Assembly (NCBI GenBank): GCA_963931925.1 | Contig: OZ007569.1 | Span: 23,783,162 to 23,847,161, forward strand | Length of the DNA: 64,000 nt | From: Onchidella celtica | Lineage: Eukaryota; Mollusca; Gastropoda; Systellommatophora; Onchidiidae | Reading direction: 5' to 3' | In this document: piece by piece, positions 27,501 to 42,500 of the stretch | Position numbering within the stretch: the stretch's first letter is position 1 | Layout of the letters: every line of letters starts with the position of its first letter | Notes under the pieces: generated by a model | The model's input: only the letters and a program-made list of their open reading frames with translations | Told to the model about the DNA's origin: nothing | The model's database searches: none | Position numbers and translations under genes: made by a program

Positions 27501-30500
27501 TTGTAATTCAGTGAAACCAACGTCCGGGTAATATTCAGTCTTCTGATTGTGGTGGGATATCTGAGACTTCATGACCTATAGCTAAGGGTAATGATAATGA
27601 AATCCTCTTTCAAGAGTATGCTGCCTGTGAGGCCACAGAACATACAGCTAGAAGTAGTAATGCATACAAGCTTTAATGAACATGTGCCTATTTTAAAACT
27701 ATGGGAAGATGGGCAATGGCGTCATTGAGAAATGCCTGGAATTTCAACAAAAAATTACCAGAAATTAGATAATTACAAATCTTTTTAATTGCTTATGCAT
27801 CCACTAGATCCACAACTTACAGCACAGGTTAAAGAAATATATTACTGAAAAATATGGTCCTTTGCCAATGCCAAGGCCCCATCAACTCATTAAAGAGTAG
27901 TGAGATCTTAAAATAGCCCTTAGCTTTCTACCAGCCTATTTTAAACTTCCTGCACAAGTAGATTTCAAAAATGAAACACAGTTTTTACACATGTACATTC
28001 ATGTTGCCTGTATTTCACAGATTTGGGACTATGTGATGCCTTACTGGCTGGAAGCAATCAGAACTGAGGTTCCTGAGGATGAGCTGCATGAACTGAAAGT
28101 TTTATTGAGGTAGATTGTATTTTCACTTATTTCTATGTTTTAAATCCAGCACCGAGGAAAATTTCGTCATCGTACAAAGCAGTTGCATACATAAAACATC
28201 ATCACCTGCAACGGGAACAGATTCCAAAATTTTGAGTCTTTCAATTATATTCTAAAGACTTGTTGTTTTGTGCTTTGCAAGAAAACAAATTAGCACACAA
28301 ATGCATCTCTTGTGGTGCATTTTATAGTAAAGTTCATAACTGCTTTTTGCTATTATAGTAAAGCAAAGAAATGAAAATAAATTGTACAGAACCATTTTTT
28401 TCTCATGATTTTATAACTATTATCATTCTTGTTTTTTGCAGCAAAGCATTTGATATTGACATGTGTCCACTGCCCTTCACCCTGACCAAGATGTATAACT
28501 TTGTCAGTGACCGATTTGATGACACAAGTGCATCTGTTATGGAACAAGCTTTGCAGTGGTTACAGGTTCGTGTATCATTGTAACCATATATTAGAAAAAT
28601 TTCAAGTACAGGAATCAAAAGCCATTCCAGAAATATCCTTCTGTCTTCATATATATCCATGCTCTGTTTTGATAATATTTTATTCTGTGTGTGTGCTCTG
28701 TGTAGCTTTTTTTTTAGGATATTGTAGGATTTTTTGTAGTCGATTATGGATCACTCAATGTAATGTATTGTACTCTAAGGTGCTGAACTAAAATTAGAAA
28801 CAGGATTAACATAAGATCAATTCATCATGTTCCCACTCATACACATAAACAAAAGTTAATCTACTCTCATCCTCAAACTCTGCATAACATATTTTATGTG
28901 TTTACACAATTTAAAAAAAAAATTTTTTCTCGAGTTCCTTGACCAAATGGCAATGTTTGTATTAAAGTCAGATTGTAAGTCTGTTTTCTTATCATGAGGC
29001 AACAAAAAAGTAAAAGAATGTAATTGAGTATGTCGCGATGTGGGTTAGATGGGGATATTTTGACTGACACTCTTTCGAGGTCCGCTCCCACAATCGACGA
29101 ACACACAAAAAAAAATACTTGCACTCTAAAAACTAAATAAATCAATTGCTTTGATTTTTAGCAGAACTGTAGGGCAGTTTAATTACAGGAATTAATGTAA
29201 CAAATATAATTATAAATATAAATATCAACTCAAAGGCAACTGAATCTAACTAATGAAACTACAGCTTTCTATAAAGACTAACGTATTCAATCTAACTACT
29301 TGCAGGTCATATGAGTTATATGCCAAATAGAATCCGCGCACGTGGCGACGGATATAACAGTTTAAATTCTATTAATTCAATGAGACATGTTATGATATGG
29401 ACATTTCCTCTAGACATGCCATGGAGAATGCTTGTACAACCATGCGTTGTCTGGCGGTAGCTCTGAAACTGTCTTCAAAAGTAAGTAGAACGGTTCACTT
29501 TCATCATTACAAATTAGTATGGACTCTCACCATGAGGCCCTCACTGGGAGTGAGAGCGCTGGATGTAAACGCTGTGGGTTTATATCAAACCAAGTAGCTT
29601 AGGCTCTGGAGCTTTAAATCAGGCTCCTCACAATGGACTGCTCAACTGCGTCTCTATGTCTCTCATCTGGCTGAGGACTATCGCCGTCCACCTCGTAAAT
29701 GGATTTTCTACATGTGGCCCAGAACTAAGTTCTGTATGGCCTTAAATACTGGACTGCATCTGCAGCTTACCGTCTAATTCCTGGATTGTGATTGGTGCAA
29801 CCACTTCTAGCTCAGCTGCCGAACTGAGTTATTTTAAGTAACAGCCCTAAGCAACGACCTTGGGTCGACATCAAAGGTCGAATCACTCAATACAATATAA
29901 TGTAATTTTATAGCAATAAATTCTTAACATGTTCAAAACCCCGAGCTTTTACTCTGGATCACGGTATTTTCTGTACATCAACAGAAGTCTCAATAACATT
30001 TAATTCCTACTCACCCCTTCCCTCTCTACTAAACCTAGTTCAAAACACGAGATATAAAAAGTGCTCAGCCATGCACACCTACGCTGTCCGTCTATCCTTC
30101 CCCACACCTTCTGTCTATCTTTTATAAAAAAAAACTGTTCAAAACAAATTGTTTACGAGACCAAGTTATGCTGGCTCGCACAATAATTACGTTTGTAAAA
30201 ATTACTCACTGCTCTCTCACAAAAATTTAGTCAGTGGAAACATTTATGAATTAAATCTATTCTTGACAGAGTAAGCCTTTGAGAGTGTTGAATGTGGGAA
30301 AACTAAATATTACTTGAAGAACATGATGGACCCAGGAGTTTTTTTTTTTTTTTGCGCCACTGTAACCGTACACCTATCCTTTCTGCAATCCACTACTTCA
30401 TCAGTGTATTTTGTAAGTCTACAACAGTAAATAAATTGATTTTTTTTTTTTTATCAGGTATGGAACCTGTCAAAACAAAAATTGATTTTTTTTTTATCCC

Positions 30501-33500
30501 CATTATCTTCATCAGATTCTGAGCACCTTGGATATTGTCATCCCAATGCATCAGATTCTGAAAATGTTCAAGACTGGAGTGGACAAGATCAGCTCTGACG
30601 GGGAGAATCCTGATCTCATGCAGCAGGAAGATGGACAGGGTCACTCCATTTTGTCACCTGGCTCACCTGCACGAGAGCAAGCAGCCCCACTGAGCCCAGA
30701 AAGATTCCCTTACGTTCCTGATCCTTATGACTTGTATGACAAGGAGTCAGAACTTGTTCTGCCCTGTTTTATCATCATGCTGGATTTATGTTTGAAGCAG
30801 GTACATGTTGTTTTTGGTAAAGTTAAAATGTGACCCCAAAAAAAAAGAAAGAGATCATTTTGCATGTCACCCAGCCCCAATCTAGAACTAAACAATATAG
30901 TATTGAAACTACACGATCAATTTGCAAAGAATTAGAAATGGAAGAAAAAAAAAAACAAACTAGCTCTTAGACTTTGCCCGGCCAGCATCTCTGTGTCTGT
31001 GTGACATATATTGTATGGACCCTTTTCATTTACCGTCCTCCATATCACGTGATTTGCAAACAAAATGGCGACGTGCCCCACTTGTAGGGCGGAAGCGGTG
31101 GACAACGGTCGAACGATGCCATCCTCATGTTGGGTACCCAACTGTACAAACCCGTTACGTGCTGGCTCTGGCATAAAAATGCATCTTTGCTTAGTCTGTG
31201 CACATATTCAGATGCCATCACTAAGGCAAGTTAAGGTTTTTGCCCTACACGGTGCTTTTCGAAGCCGTGCGGCTCCCCGCAAACAACCGAAACGCGGAAG
31301 TGAAAAGGGTCTATAGGATTTATGTAGGGATGGTAGAAGTAGCCTAGGGGCTGGTTCCCTATATCAAACCAATGTTGACGGGATGTCAAAACCAGCAGAT
31401 CTGCATTGGAACATTGGATCTACATATGTGCAAACTTGATGTCAGTCCTATGCGTCAGACTTCAGTAGGGTTGCTGGCTGGATGAGCCCTTTGATGCAGA
31501 AAAAAAATATGATCACGGATAAAACAATGAATAAAAATCAATAATCAGAAAGTAGCTACCAAGGTTCACACAGGTCCTTAGAAGTCCTTAACCCCCATAT
31601 CACATTGAGTGAACTCGTTCACGTAACGCCCTGTGCGGGGTAAGCCAGCGGCCAATCAGCCAATCGTTTGCGTGTTGCCGATAACCTCGGCGGTCGGGTC
31701 AGTTGGGTCCTTTTGAACACGTGTATCATGTTTACTTTAGGACGCAATAACAACAATAGTGGTGGATAAATCGTAAGTGACCCCCTATGATATTTGGATG
31801 GCCCAAAATCAAGAATTTTCTGCATTTACACATTTTATCATTTTCCCAAGGCCTCTGCTCTTTTTTCTGCCCCCAAGTCAGGCCATTCAGGGGAAAAAAT
31901 TATTTTTTAAGCCAGGCGCTTAATTTACTAACCACATGTTTCGTGGCATTGCCTTCTCCCTCCTCTACTATGTAAAGCTTCCAGGTACTATAATGTTAGT
32001 TTTAGCGAGAGATTTGATTTCCAGGTTGCAGAGCACATACAAGCACTGAAAAGCGGTTTTATCAAAGCAACACAATATCGCTCTAATTACCACATCAATT
32101 AAAGACGAGGACCAACAACAAAGACAGTCATTTTCTCCCAGTTTTCCCTGATGAAAAACCTACAGACAGACGCCCTTATGCAGCATGCTCTAGTATTACA
32201 TCGGAATTCATAATTACAGACATAGAACGATGTCTCAAATACGCACATGGCCCCTTTCTTCTCATTTCACAATGTAGACAACAACCAGCATCAAAGTAAA
32301 AGTTTCCCCAAGAATTTCCCCAGTTCGAACTTTAGACTGCCAGTTCTATTACATGAGTATGATGAACAGTTACCAATAGTTGCATCGTAATAAACATAAT
32401 CTTACAATACCATTTTGTTAGATATAGGAGGGATGACAGGATAGGTAAACACGCGAAAATTGTGTGAAAATAAAAACTTGAAGAAAACGATAGTCGCAGC
32501 AATGGCATAAACAAAACACGAGGAGCAGGACTGCCACACAATATATTGACCTCCCACTGGACCCGGTTTGTTGTAGGTAGGCCACAATATTGGCCTTGCG
32601 TGTCTCACGTGTTGCGAGGGGAGGTCAATATAGTGGCCTCTCGCAGGATGAGGTTAATTGTCATAGAAGTAAAAATAAGTACTCAAAAAGTCCTTAAATT
32701 CTGAAAATGATGTCAAAGTCCTTAAAAGGTCCTTAAAATTTGTGTTTCAATTGAAACATTTGAAATTCAAATCTTCCAATTGCACACTGGATAATTGGTA
32801 CTTTGAAATAACAGAACTTTTCAGAGTGAGTTTTACTATGTTTGAACTCTGGAGGCAAAAACATCCCATTTCAATGAGTATTGCACACCACTAGATAGTT
32901 GTAATATATCTTGCGTATGGGTATTTGATTTTTGAGTAGAGTGCTGCATGCTTGTAATATTTCTTTGTCACAGGCACACAGGTCCTTAATTTGTTTACTG
33001 TGAGTCCTTAGGAAGTCCTTACAAAGTCCTTAAAATTAGTTTTCAAGACTTTGTATGAGCCCTGAAACTTATGTTGTCTGGGCATTGTAGCCAAATTAAT
33101 CAGTGTAGGATTTTATTTTTACCAGATTCTGGCCAGTTTTAAAAAAGCCACTGTGGCCTTGTCACCAACAAAAAGGTTTTGTGGTCAGTTACCAAGCCCT
33201 AATCTTAATCTTAAAACCCTAAAATATATTGTTATGCAAACAAAACGCACTTTGGCGACATAGTGCAAATAGTCACCCCACTGTTTTTTGTTTTTGCCTT
33301 TTGAATTCAGATGCTAAGTAGGAGAACACTAATGAACTTATCCCAGCCAGTATCCCTACGTATATCAAATGTAGATTTCCCTGGGGTTTTTTAGTTTACT
33401 GTAGAGGTGGGTTCCTTACATTAGACTGACATTGACGCGATGTCATGACCAGAGGATCTATATAGGAACAATATGATTTCTATGTGCAAACTTGATGTCA

Positions 33501-36500
33501 ATTCTACGTGTTGGATTTTTGTAGGGTTGCTGGCTGGAATGGTATGAAATGATGATATCAACAATAACGGCTGCAGTGTCATTTCTGCAAGTGATAAAGC
33601 GTTTGAAAAGAAAGGCTCAGGTGAAATTGGAAACAGTGATATTTTTCTGACACATTGATATACCTCATGTAATGTCTATTATAAGCACATGACAGAGAGA
33701 GAGATATGGATTTTTCAGATGGACTTACAAGAATCACCCAGGCATCTTGGTATCTACAATGAAACCAGTAGAGAGGTCATGGCTCTGCTCAGTGGTATGC
33801 TACACAAGAAATGGGATGGCCAGCACACGTGTGACACAGACACCAAGCGTGTCAACTGCGTGTTCTGCCAAAACATAGCCCTGTGGCATCAGCTGGCAGC
33901 CCAGCTGATGGAGCATGTATGTCCCAGGGATCCTTTAAAGATTCCCAATAAAGACTTGCCCAGATTGGATGACATCAAACATCAGACCATTACTGAAGCC
34001 CAGAGTATGTGTAAGCCTTTAATTAAGTGTGTAGTGACCTTTGTCAGCCTCTACCACTCTGCCTGCCTGGTGTGTTCTGGCCACTGACATGCTGCATCAT
34101 AGATACACAGGGATCAAAATTGCGCAAGATTTTTCACGCTATCGGCCAGCGGTGGGGAAAAATTCAGGGCTGAATGAGTTAACTCATCTTGTTCATCATT
34201 TACTTTAGAGACTGCGTTTTTAACATTCTGGAACTTCAACAGTAGCTGCATTCATAACTCTTATAACAAATAAATTGCCAAGAATTTTACTTTAAGAAAA
34301 TGTGTCTTAATAATGAAACTTTTGTGTACACAAGAAAACATTTTACTGCTATTTTAAGAAAAGTAAAGAAAACATTTCAATATTGATCATTTGTGCACAC
34401 AAGAAATAATTCTTCCTTGAACTGTGAAGTGAAATATGCCTTGGCATTTGTTCATACCTCTGTTCTAAGTAACCGTTTATTTTTTAGCAAGACAGAAGGA
34501 CATGCATTTGATCCTTGAATGTAGTGCTTGATATTCAACTGACCTATCTCTAGAATATCCTGTCAACCTGAATATTTGTACTATGGTGACGGATTGTTCC
34601 TTGCCATATTTGTGTGTTTCTCTCTATTTGTGCAGAGTAGAGGCGATTATTACAAAGAAATTTATATTGTAGGTGTATTAATGTTAGATTGCGATTTGGT
34701 AGTTAATATCCCATGTAGTTCCAGTATTTTTAGAGTTTTATTTCTTTAGATGCTTGCCAACTTTACCATTGAATGTTTACCTCCAGAGATGTGAAATATT
34801 TGTTTGAAGAAAATGAATAGTATTATTATATTGCTGACACCCATAGGAATATGATATACAACATCAATGAAAATGTCATAATCACAAATTTGAGAAGGAT
34901 ATAATGAATGAACTTGCTCACCAACAACAGTTGTATTGTGTGTATAAGGATGGCCTTTTTCAAGAAATTTCTCACAATTCAGAGATGATCCAGATGTTCT
35001 GGGATGGGCAAATGAAACATGATAATAATAATAATAATAATGATAGTAAACAAAAATTGGAAAGTACAGGACAGATAATCAGTGATGTTATTTCATTTTA
35101 TTTCAAGTGGTTAGTGGGATCAGAATGTACATAAATCTTCTCAAAAAGTGCAGGAAATTTGCCTCACCTTGATGGTATCCCTAGTCCTTGCCATTCAGCA
35201 GAACAACTTGAAGTTCATTTTTACACATGTGCAGAATAAATGATCCCAAGATATTTTATAAGTATTAATGCATGCCTTTATTGTGGAATTAATTGGATGA
35301 TTCCCATGTTCAAGCGTAGTCCCATTTCACCCTCTACCCTGTAAAGTTTGACTATTTACTTAATTGAGGAAGTCCTATTCATTAGTCAGCCGCGCTGCAC
35401 AGCATAAATAAATTATGTTCTGTTAGTCAGTGGATGTCCGTTTACAGTTCTTGCCTTGAAGCATTTAGTTTATCTTTTTGTTTGCTTTTTTGGTTGCAAC
35501 CTCCTTATATTTATTTGATGTCTCCAGTATGATTTGGAAATTTTGTGATGGGTAGGACATCGTTCTTTAGACATTTTCTCTAATTTGAACTATGCAGGTT
35601 GCAGATTCTCTTTTTTTTGTTTGTTAATTTTCTTTTCTGCACGTAGTAAACAAATATAGCAAACAGTTAAGTGATGAGAGAGTTTACATTGTAGCTAAAG
35701 GATAGCTGTCAATGTTCTGGAGTGTTTTTCTTTTTTTTCTGATAATTTAACCCATACCCCGCGCGCTACCCGTAAAGCCCGCTGCCCCGTCAGTGACCTT
35801 ACTCACGGAGAATCTTATCTGGGGTCACTGACCCGTGCCGCTAGACGATGACCACATACACTGTCCACGTGGTTCGGTTTTTATTGATCAGTATGAAAAC
35901 ATTCGCTGCTATGCCTTATCACGCTTGATAATGAATTAACCAGCAAAACCTCAGTCTGTCAGTCTCTAACCAATGATCTGACTTATGATTCCAAACTGAC
36001 AGCTGTAGTTTTCTTGAGAACGAAGCATGATAACTAGCTACGCCCTCCCAAGCCCTACACAAATTGTTTCATCCTGATTGACACATACTAATAAACCAAT
36101 GTGGGCATTTGGGGCAAAGATTATTTCAGAGCTTGTTTCTGATTGGTTCTTAGATACAGACAACTCCAGATGGTGGTCAGCTTGTGAGAAAATGAGATAA
36201 TATTGCAAATTTGTTGAGCAACAGTTCGCATGTCGATGTTACATCTTTTGAAAGTGTGGGGAGAGCCTTTGAAAGCTTAGTCTTTGTGATTCCGACCAGT
36301 GGTTCACTGGTTAACATGTCCATGTCACAATGCGTTTGATTTAGAAGAGATACATTGAACAATAACATGGTGGTTACGTCTCAAAAAGGTCAGTGACCCG
36401 ACGCCTGAAAATAGGGCTTGCGCGTGGCGCGGTCAGCTTGACATGGGCGACTTTTGCCGCCCGTGCGGCGTGAGCGCTTGCAAGTCAATACCGACTATTG

Positions 36501-39500
36501 CCGCCCCGCGCAGGGTGAGGGTTAACTCATTCCACGCGGAGCTAGATTCCCGATTCTGCCGGAGCAAAAACTCATTCGACATAAACTGGTACTGGGTGAC
36601 TGCAGAAAAAATCGTTTAATGCAAACAATGAAGAAAGAAAGGTAGACATATTTGGTATCAAAATAAACAGAATTGGACAAAGAAACAATGTACTGTCGTT
36701 TTGTGCCAATTCTAATGTCTGTGATGCTAATAGGTTGAAGGAATGGTGAGTGTTTAGTTGTAACAAAAAAAATATTTCTACTCGCAAATTCACTTTTGCC
36801 ACCTCTGGGTTTGACTGTAGTTGCATTAGGTGGTCAAGAGTAGCCTCAATGTGTAGGTAATCCAATCTCGTTTCATGTGGTACCAAATATGTGGGTATTG
36901 TACTTGTAATATCACTTTTATCATAATCCAAATGAAATAACGTCCGAATATTTTTACATAAAATCCGCGCAAATGAACAGGTCAGTTCTAGGAATTTTTT
37001 GCTCCAAAGCAATCAAATGACACAAAACCGGAAGAAGTTGTATTCTTTAGGTCAATAAATAATTCTACTTGTGATTGTCGTAAAATATTTCAGCAAATAA
37101 CCGTTGAGTATAGAAAAATACCGGTCAATACAAATCGACGAGTGGCGCGTTTCCCCGGCGATTTGACGGGGAACAATCAACGACTGAGTCGTCGCTCCGG
37201 GTGGAATGAGTTAAGAAAATTTGAATTTTCACACTGGTCTGTGTTATTTATATGTAATCATTTATCACCAAGAAGAAATGGACCCGAGATTATACGCGGA
37301 ACGGATGTGACCAGAATCATATAATGTAGACTATTAGAAATCCAAATTAAAGAAAGAAGTGGTGAGAGATCGTATCTAAATTAGTGAGCTGGGTATTTTA
37401 AAAACTGTGTGTTGAGTCGTGCCTAGTTGTGGTATGTGTATTATAAATGTTCTATATCCCCTGCTGTTTGACATTGTGGAATTGTTGGTTGTTTTGTACA
37501 AGATTTATGTAACAGTTTCCTTTATTAAGTTGTATGGAACATAGTTATAAAGCAGTGATGAATCTTAATTCATGCTTATTTAAACATTGGTACACATAAA
37601 TATTTCATATGTTATTTTTTTGTTCTAATCCATCGCCAGATGAAAGTCTTGAACAGGATGAGGAATGTGATGATCCAGTGTTTGATGTTCCCACCATGCC
37701 CATGTACCTTCAGCTGTATGATGCCTTGCTTGAGGTACAGAGTTCAGACCAACCTCATTGTAGTATTCAGTGAGACACTGTTAGACCTGATTTATTCAAT
37801 ATGTTTTTCACTGTGCAGACTACAGCATGTCTTTGCCCATCAGTTTGGTTTGACAAGGTTTAAGTCCCAAGTCGTCACTGCTCTGTACTAATGGCATAAG
37901 TTGTTTTTGACACTTTTAAGATAATAAGGAAAAACTGTTTCTTTTCCTGTCAGTTATTTAGAATTTGCCATTATGATTCTGTTGGATTATTGCAATTTCC
38001 TATTGGTGCATTTCTTTCTTTATAATATTACCTGATAGCCCTCATGCTCAGGAATGCAATTAGCCACCAGTTTCATTTTGGCATAAGTCTGACATATATG
38101 CCAGTATCATAAAGCAGTGATGAAATAATATTACGATGATTTTATTGAGTTCAAATTCTTATTCGTCTTGGTTGCATCTTAGATCTTTTTTTCGGTCAAT
38201 TTATTATCAAATTTCACTAATTTTGCAAACTACAGCTTATATTTTAGTGGAATTCATGCTATTCAGTACTTTTAAGAAACAAACGAGGTTTTTCTTTTAT
38301 GTTAACAGAGTTTGGTCACGGCATCTGATGTGGATGCTCTCTATGCTATACTGTCTTCAATGAGATATCTAATTCTTCATGGTGAATGCCTGAACTACAC
38401 CATCAACCAGTTTACTGACTTTATCAGACTTTCCTTCAAAAGGAGATTTATCCCAACGTAAGAACATTCTTTCTTTTCAAGTTTTTGAGAATGCAGCTTG
38501 AATGTCTTTTTCATATAATCGTTACCATTCCCTAAACTTGTAGTAACTGGTTTTGACTTCTTTTCAGGAGAATGAAAAGACTGTTTTATTTTAGCACTAC
38601 TGGTCTAGTGAAGATGACTTTTTGAAAGTTTTCCATTCGATTATTTTTCGTCTTAGGAGTGTTGAACCAAGACCATTCAACACAGCTTTGAATGTAGTTG
38701 AACATATTTAAAAATAGTATTTTGAATTTCTGAGTTACTACAGTCTTAGGGAACAGTGACGATTTATAACTTTGGAAACCACATTTCACATTAACAATTG
38801 AGAAACATCTTTGTTAATATGTTTAAGATAAACCAATGTTTCTCAACCCCTTTTGTCCCAATCCCCACTCGAAGTTTAAAAAAAAACATGCACCCCACTA
38901 TATTTAGACAAAGTTAGTGTACAGTATATACAAAAACATTTTTAAAATATTTGCAGAGTTCAGTGTTTTGATACAAGCTAAACAAGGAAACCAACAACAC
39001 AACATAAACAAAAAACAGTTTATCTGAACAGTCAAGTTAAAATACACTATGAAATTAAGATTTCTGTGAAAAGTCCCCAAGCCCCATTCTGAAATCCCAT
39101 GCCCCACCGAAATATTGCCATGCCCCACCTTAACCCTTTCATGTTTAACCCGGCCAAACCGGGCCTTTAAATATGGCCCCGGATTTGTTCAACCCGGCTG
39201 AATCCGGCTTTGTCTATTGTCACGATCACATTAGGATCATAAATGCCGTGCTAGGTCACGACGTCAGTGAGTTAATTTTTACGATCTTGTTGATTATAAC
39301 CAGCGTAATTTGTCCTTGAGCTGTCTCGTGAACAGTTTGTTTTGAAACACCTTTTTTCTGATAGATGGAGAGAAGGAGAGGCGAGACAGAATAAATGTAT
39401 AGCTAGGAATGACAGAGCAGTTCTCGACCCCGTGATTTTGATTAACATAGATAAGGGGCGAGTAAAGGTAGTTTATTTAGACGCTTAGTTGGCGTTCGGA

Positions 39501-42500
39501 AATTCGTGCATAAGAGTAGAAAGCACGGGGTTTGAAGATTTTAGTAGTTAATGTTTCGCATTTTAAATTTTGTCTAGACCGTAAAATTGACCTTGATTTT
39601 GGCGCAAGGCCATGACAAGCATAAATTAATATTGCAGGCTGAGCTGAAGCGGCTGCACCAATCAAATGTATGAATCTGGACGGAAGGTCGAGACATAGCT
39701 TTAGTATTTAAATCCGTGCAGAGCTTAGATAGATGCCACATGTAGACAATCCATTTACGAGGTGGACGGCGATAGTCCTCAGCCAGATGAGAGACATAAA
39801 GACGCAGTTGAGCAGTCCATATTGTGAGGAGCGCCTGATTTAAAGCTCCAGAGCCTAAGCTACTTGGTTTGATATAAACCCACAGCGTTTACATCCAGCG
39901 CTCTCACTCCCAGTGAGGGCCTCATGGTGAGAGTCCATACTAATTTGTAATGATGAAAGTGAACCGTTTTACTTACTTTTGAAGACAGTTTCAGAGCTAC
40001 CGCCAGACAACGCATGGTTGTACAAGCATTCTCCATGGCGTGTCTAGAGGAAATGTCCATATCATAACATGTCTCATTGAATTAATAGAATTTAAACTGT
40101 TATATCCGTCGCCACGTGCGCGGATTCTATTTGGCATATAACTCATATGACCTGCAAGTAGTTAGAGTGAATAAGTTAGTCTTTATAGAAAGCTGTAGTT
40201 TCATTAGTTAGATTCAGTTGCCTTTGAATTGATATTTATATTTATAATTATATTTGTTACATTAATTCCTGTAATTAAACTGCCCTACAGTTCTGCTAAA
40301 AATCAAAGCAATTGATTTATTTAGTTTTTAGAGTGCAAGTATTTTTTTTGTGTGTTCGTCGATTGTGGGAGCGGACCTCGAAAGAGTGTCAGTCGAATTC
40401 TCCCCATCTAACCCACATCGCGACATCTATAACGCCGCCATGTGTTCAACCTGGCCGTGTCCGGCCAGCCAGTGTACCCCCATTTTGTATACAATTTTGA
40501 GAGGAAGAACAGTGCAGGAATAGCTATAAATAGTAAATGATATCACCAGGTTATCTTCAGATGCCCACTAACCCAATTTGAACCGTAGAGCATGGGTTAG
40601 GCCCACAAGTAATGTATTGTATTACACATGGTCATCCAACAGGCCTGTTCCTCTCTCTAAGCCTACATCATGTATTGATCGGCACACGCTTGTAGTACAT
40701 AGTACATGCATGTACTAGTGTGGTGTCTTTATGTGGGTAGTGTTGTATGCTTGGACAACAAACGGGATGGGAAGTGACAGTGTGTAATACGTGTATTGTC
40801 CGTCTGTCTCAGAGGTAGTGTCATACATCCCCGTTCAGCATTTCTTTTCACAAAACCAACAAGCACATTTCGGCATTTCGATGTAAATAGGTTCTTCTTT
40901 TAGTTCATTCATTTCTCAATAAGTATGCCAAAATTCATTATCATAGATGCAACATGGGGGCTACAATTTCCAATTTAGTGAAGGCACGCAGCAGCGGCGG
41001 CCATAGGGCTGAAAAATGTAAACAAATCAGGGCGGCTGCATAGCCAGGAAGTCGGCCATTAGAGCGCTTCACAAGTAGACAGAATAGAAACACGAAAGGG
41101 TTAAGAGATACTGAGATAAACAAAAAAGATGATATTGTACAGATTTATGTTTGCCTCATTCAAACTTCTTGAAATCATGCAATGAAAACAGCCCTTATAA
41201 AACCATCATGTTACAATGTTTCTTTTTTACCCTTTCTCCTTCTCAATCCTTTTATTATTATGATTTTTGAAAGATTTGAAGAGTTTTAAAACCGCCAGCT
41301 TCTTTTGTTTGAGCTATAGCTTTATGTGCATAAAGATTACTGAGAGGATATAATTACGGCATTGTGTTACATTGCCGTGTTAAACCTTGCAGTACTTCTG
41401 CTGTGCTTCCATTTGTGGAAAGGTCTTCAACAATTGTCATACTTAAATCTGTTACTGCTTGAAACATTAGAAGAATTTTTGACCCAATAGCTTTTTTTAT
41501 TTGAGTTATAGTTTTCAGTGCACAAAAACAACTTGAAGATGTACTTGTGCTTTGCTGTGTACTAAGTCCTTTCCTTACACAATTACACAAAGTTTTGTGA
41601 CAGTTGTCATGTTTAAGATTAGATAAGAATCACTTTATTATCCCATGAGGGAAATTCTCTTTCACAGAGCATTTAAGAGCACATCTTACACATTATTACA
41701 TAGACATACATCAAACTCAGTAAACTCAGTGACGGGCATACATGAAGTGACATGGTAAGGAACCTTAGTAAAATATGGTGCACATCTAGCTTAAGTGTCT
41801 TGTTGAGGTGAATGGAAAGCAAAAACGATCTTCTGTGTCTTTGTCTGTCTGCTTTCATATGTATTATTCTGTTGCTTCTGGATGATCTAGAAATTTGATG
41901 TAATTGTTCAATTTCCAGGCTGTGGAAGTTGCTCCAGACAGAACACTCCCAGCTGTCCACCTTGTGTGTTCCACTTCTCCTTCACTGTATGACATTACCC
42001 ACTGGCTCCCACAACTTGTGGTACCTCGTGGAGCAGGATTTTGGCCATGATGATTGGAGGGCCAGGTTTGCTGCAGGTAAGTTCTGCCTGACATTCAACA
42101 GCTGACACTGTGTTCACATAAATGCTGCCTTTAACTGATATGGCATGAGAGGCCTCTGAGTTTGGGATGATGAAGAAATTTTGCATCCAAGCTGTTTTGA
42201 CTGTCCGCTCTGCTGGAGCAAAATCAAAATATAGCAAAAAGAAAAAGTTGTTAGCAAAGTGTTGCATAAGAAATAATACAAAAATGATACAGCGCCACTT
42301 GTTTCTGAACAAGCCAATTCGGGAATAACATTCTTTATCTCAATGATCATATCTTTGAGTGGTATCACACCTGTTGGGATTGTAGCATTCTTTGACCTAT
42401 TTGCATTTGTAAATGGTATCACTGCATTTTGTCACCGGTACCTTATCCAGGTCAAAATGTGGCAAAAAGAAAAAATTGTGTGTAGCAAAGCCTCGCATAA

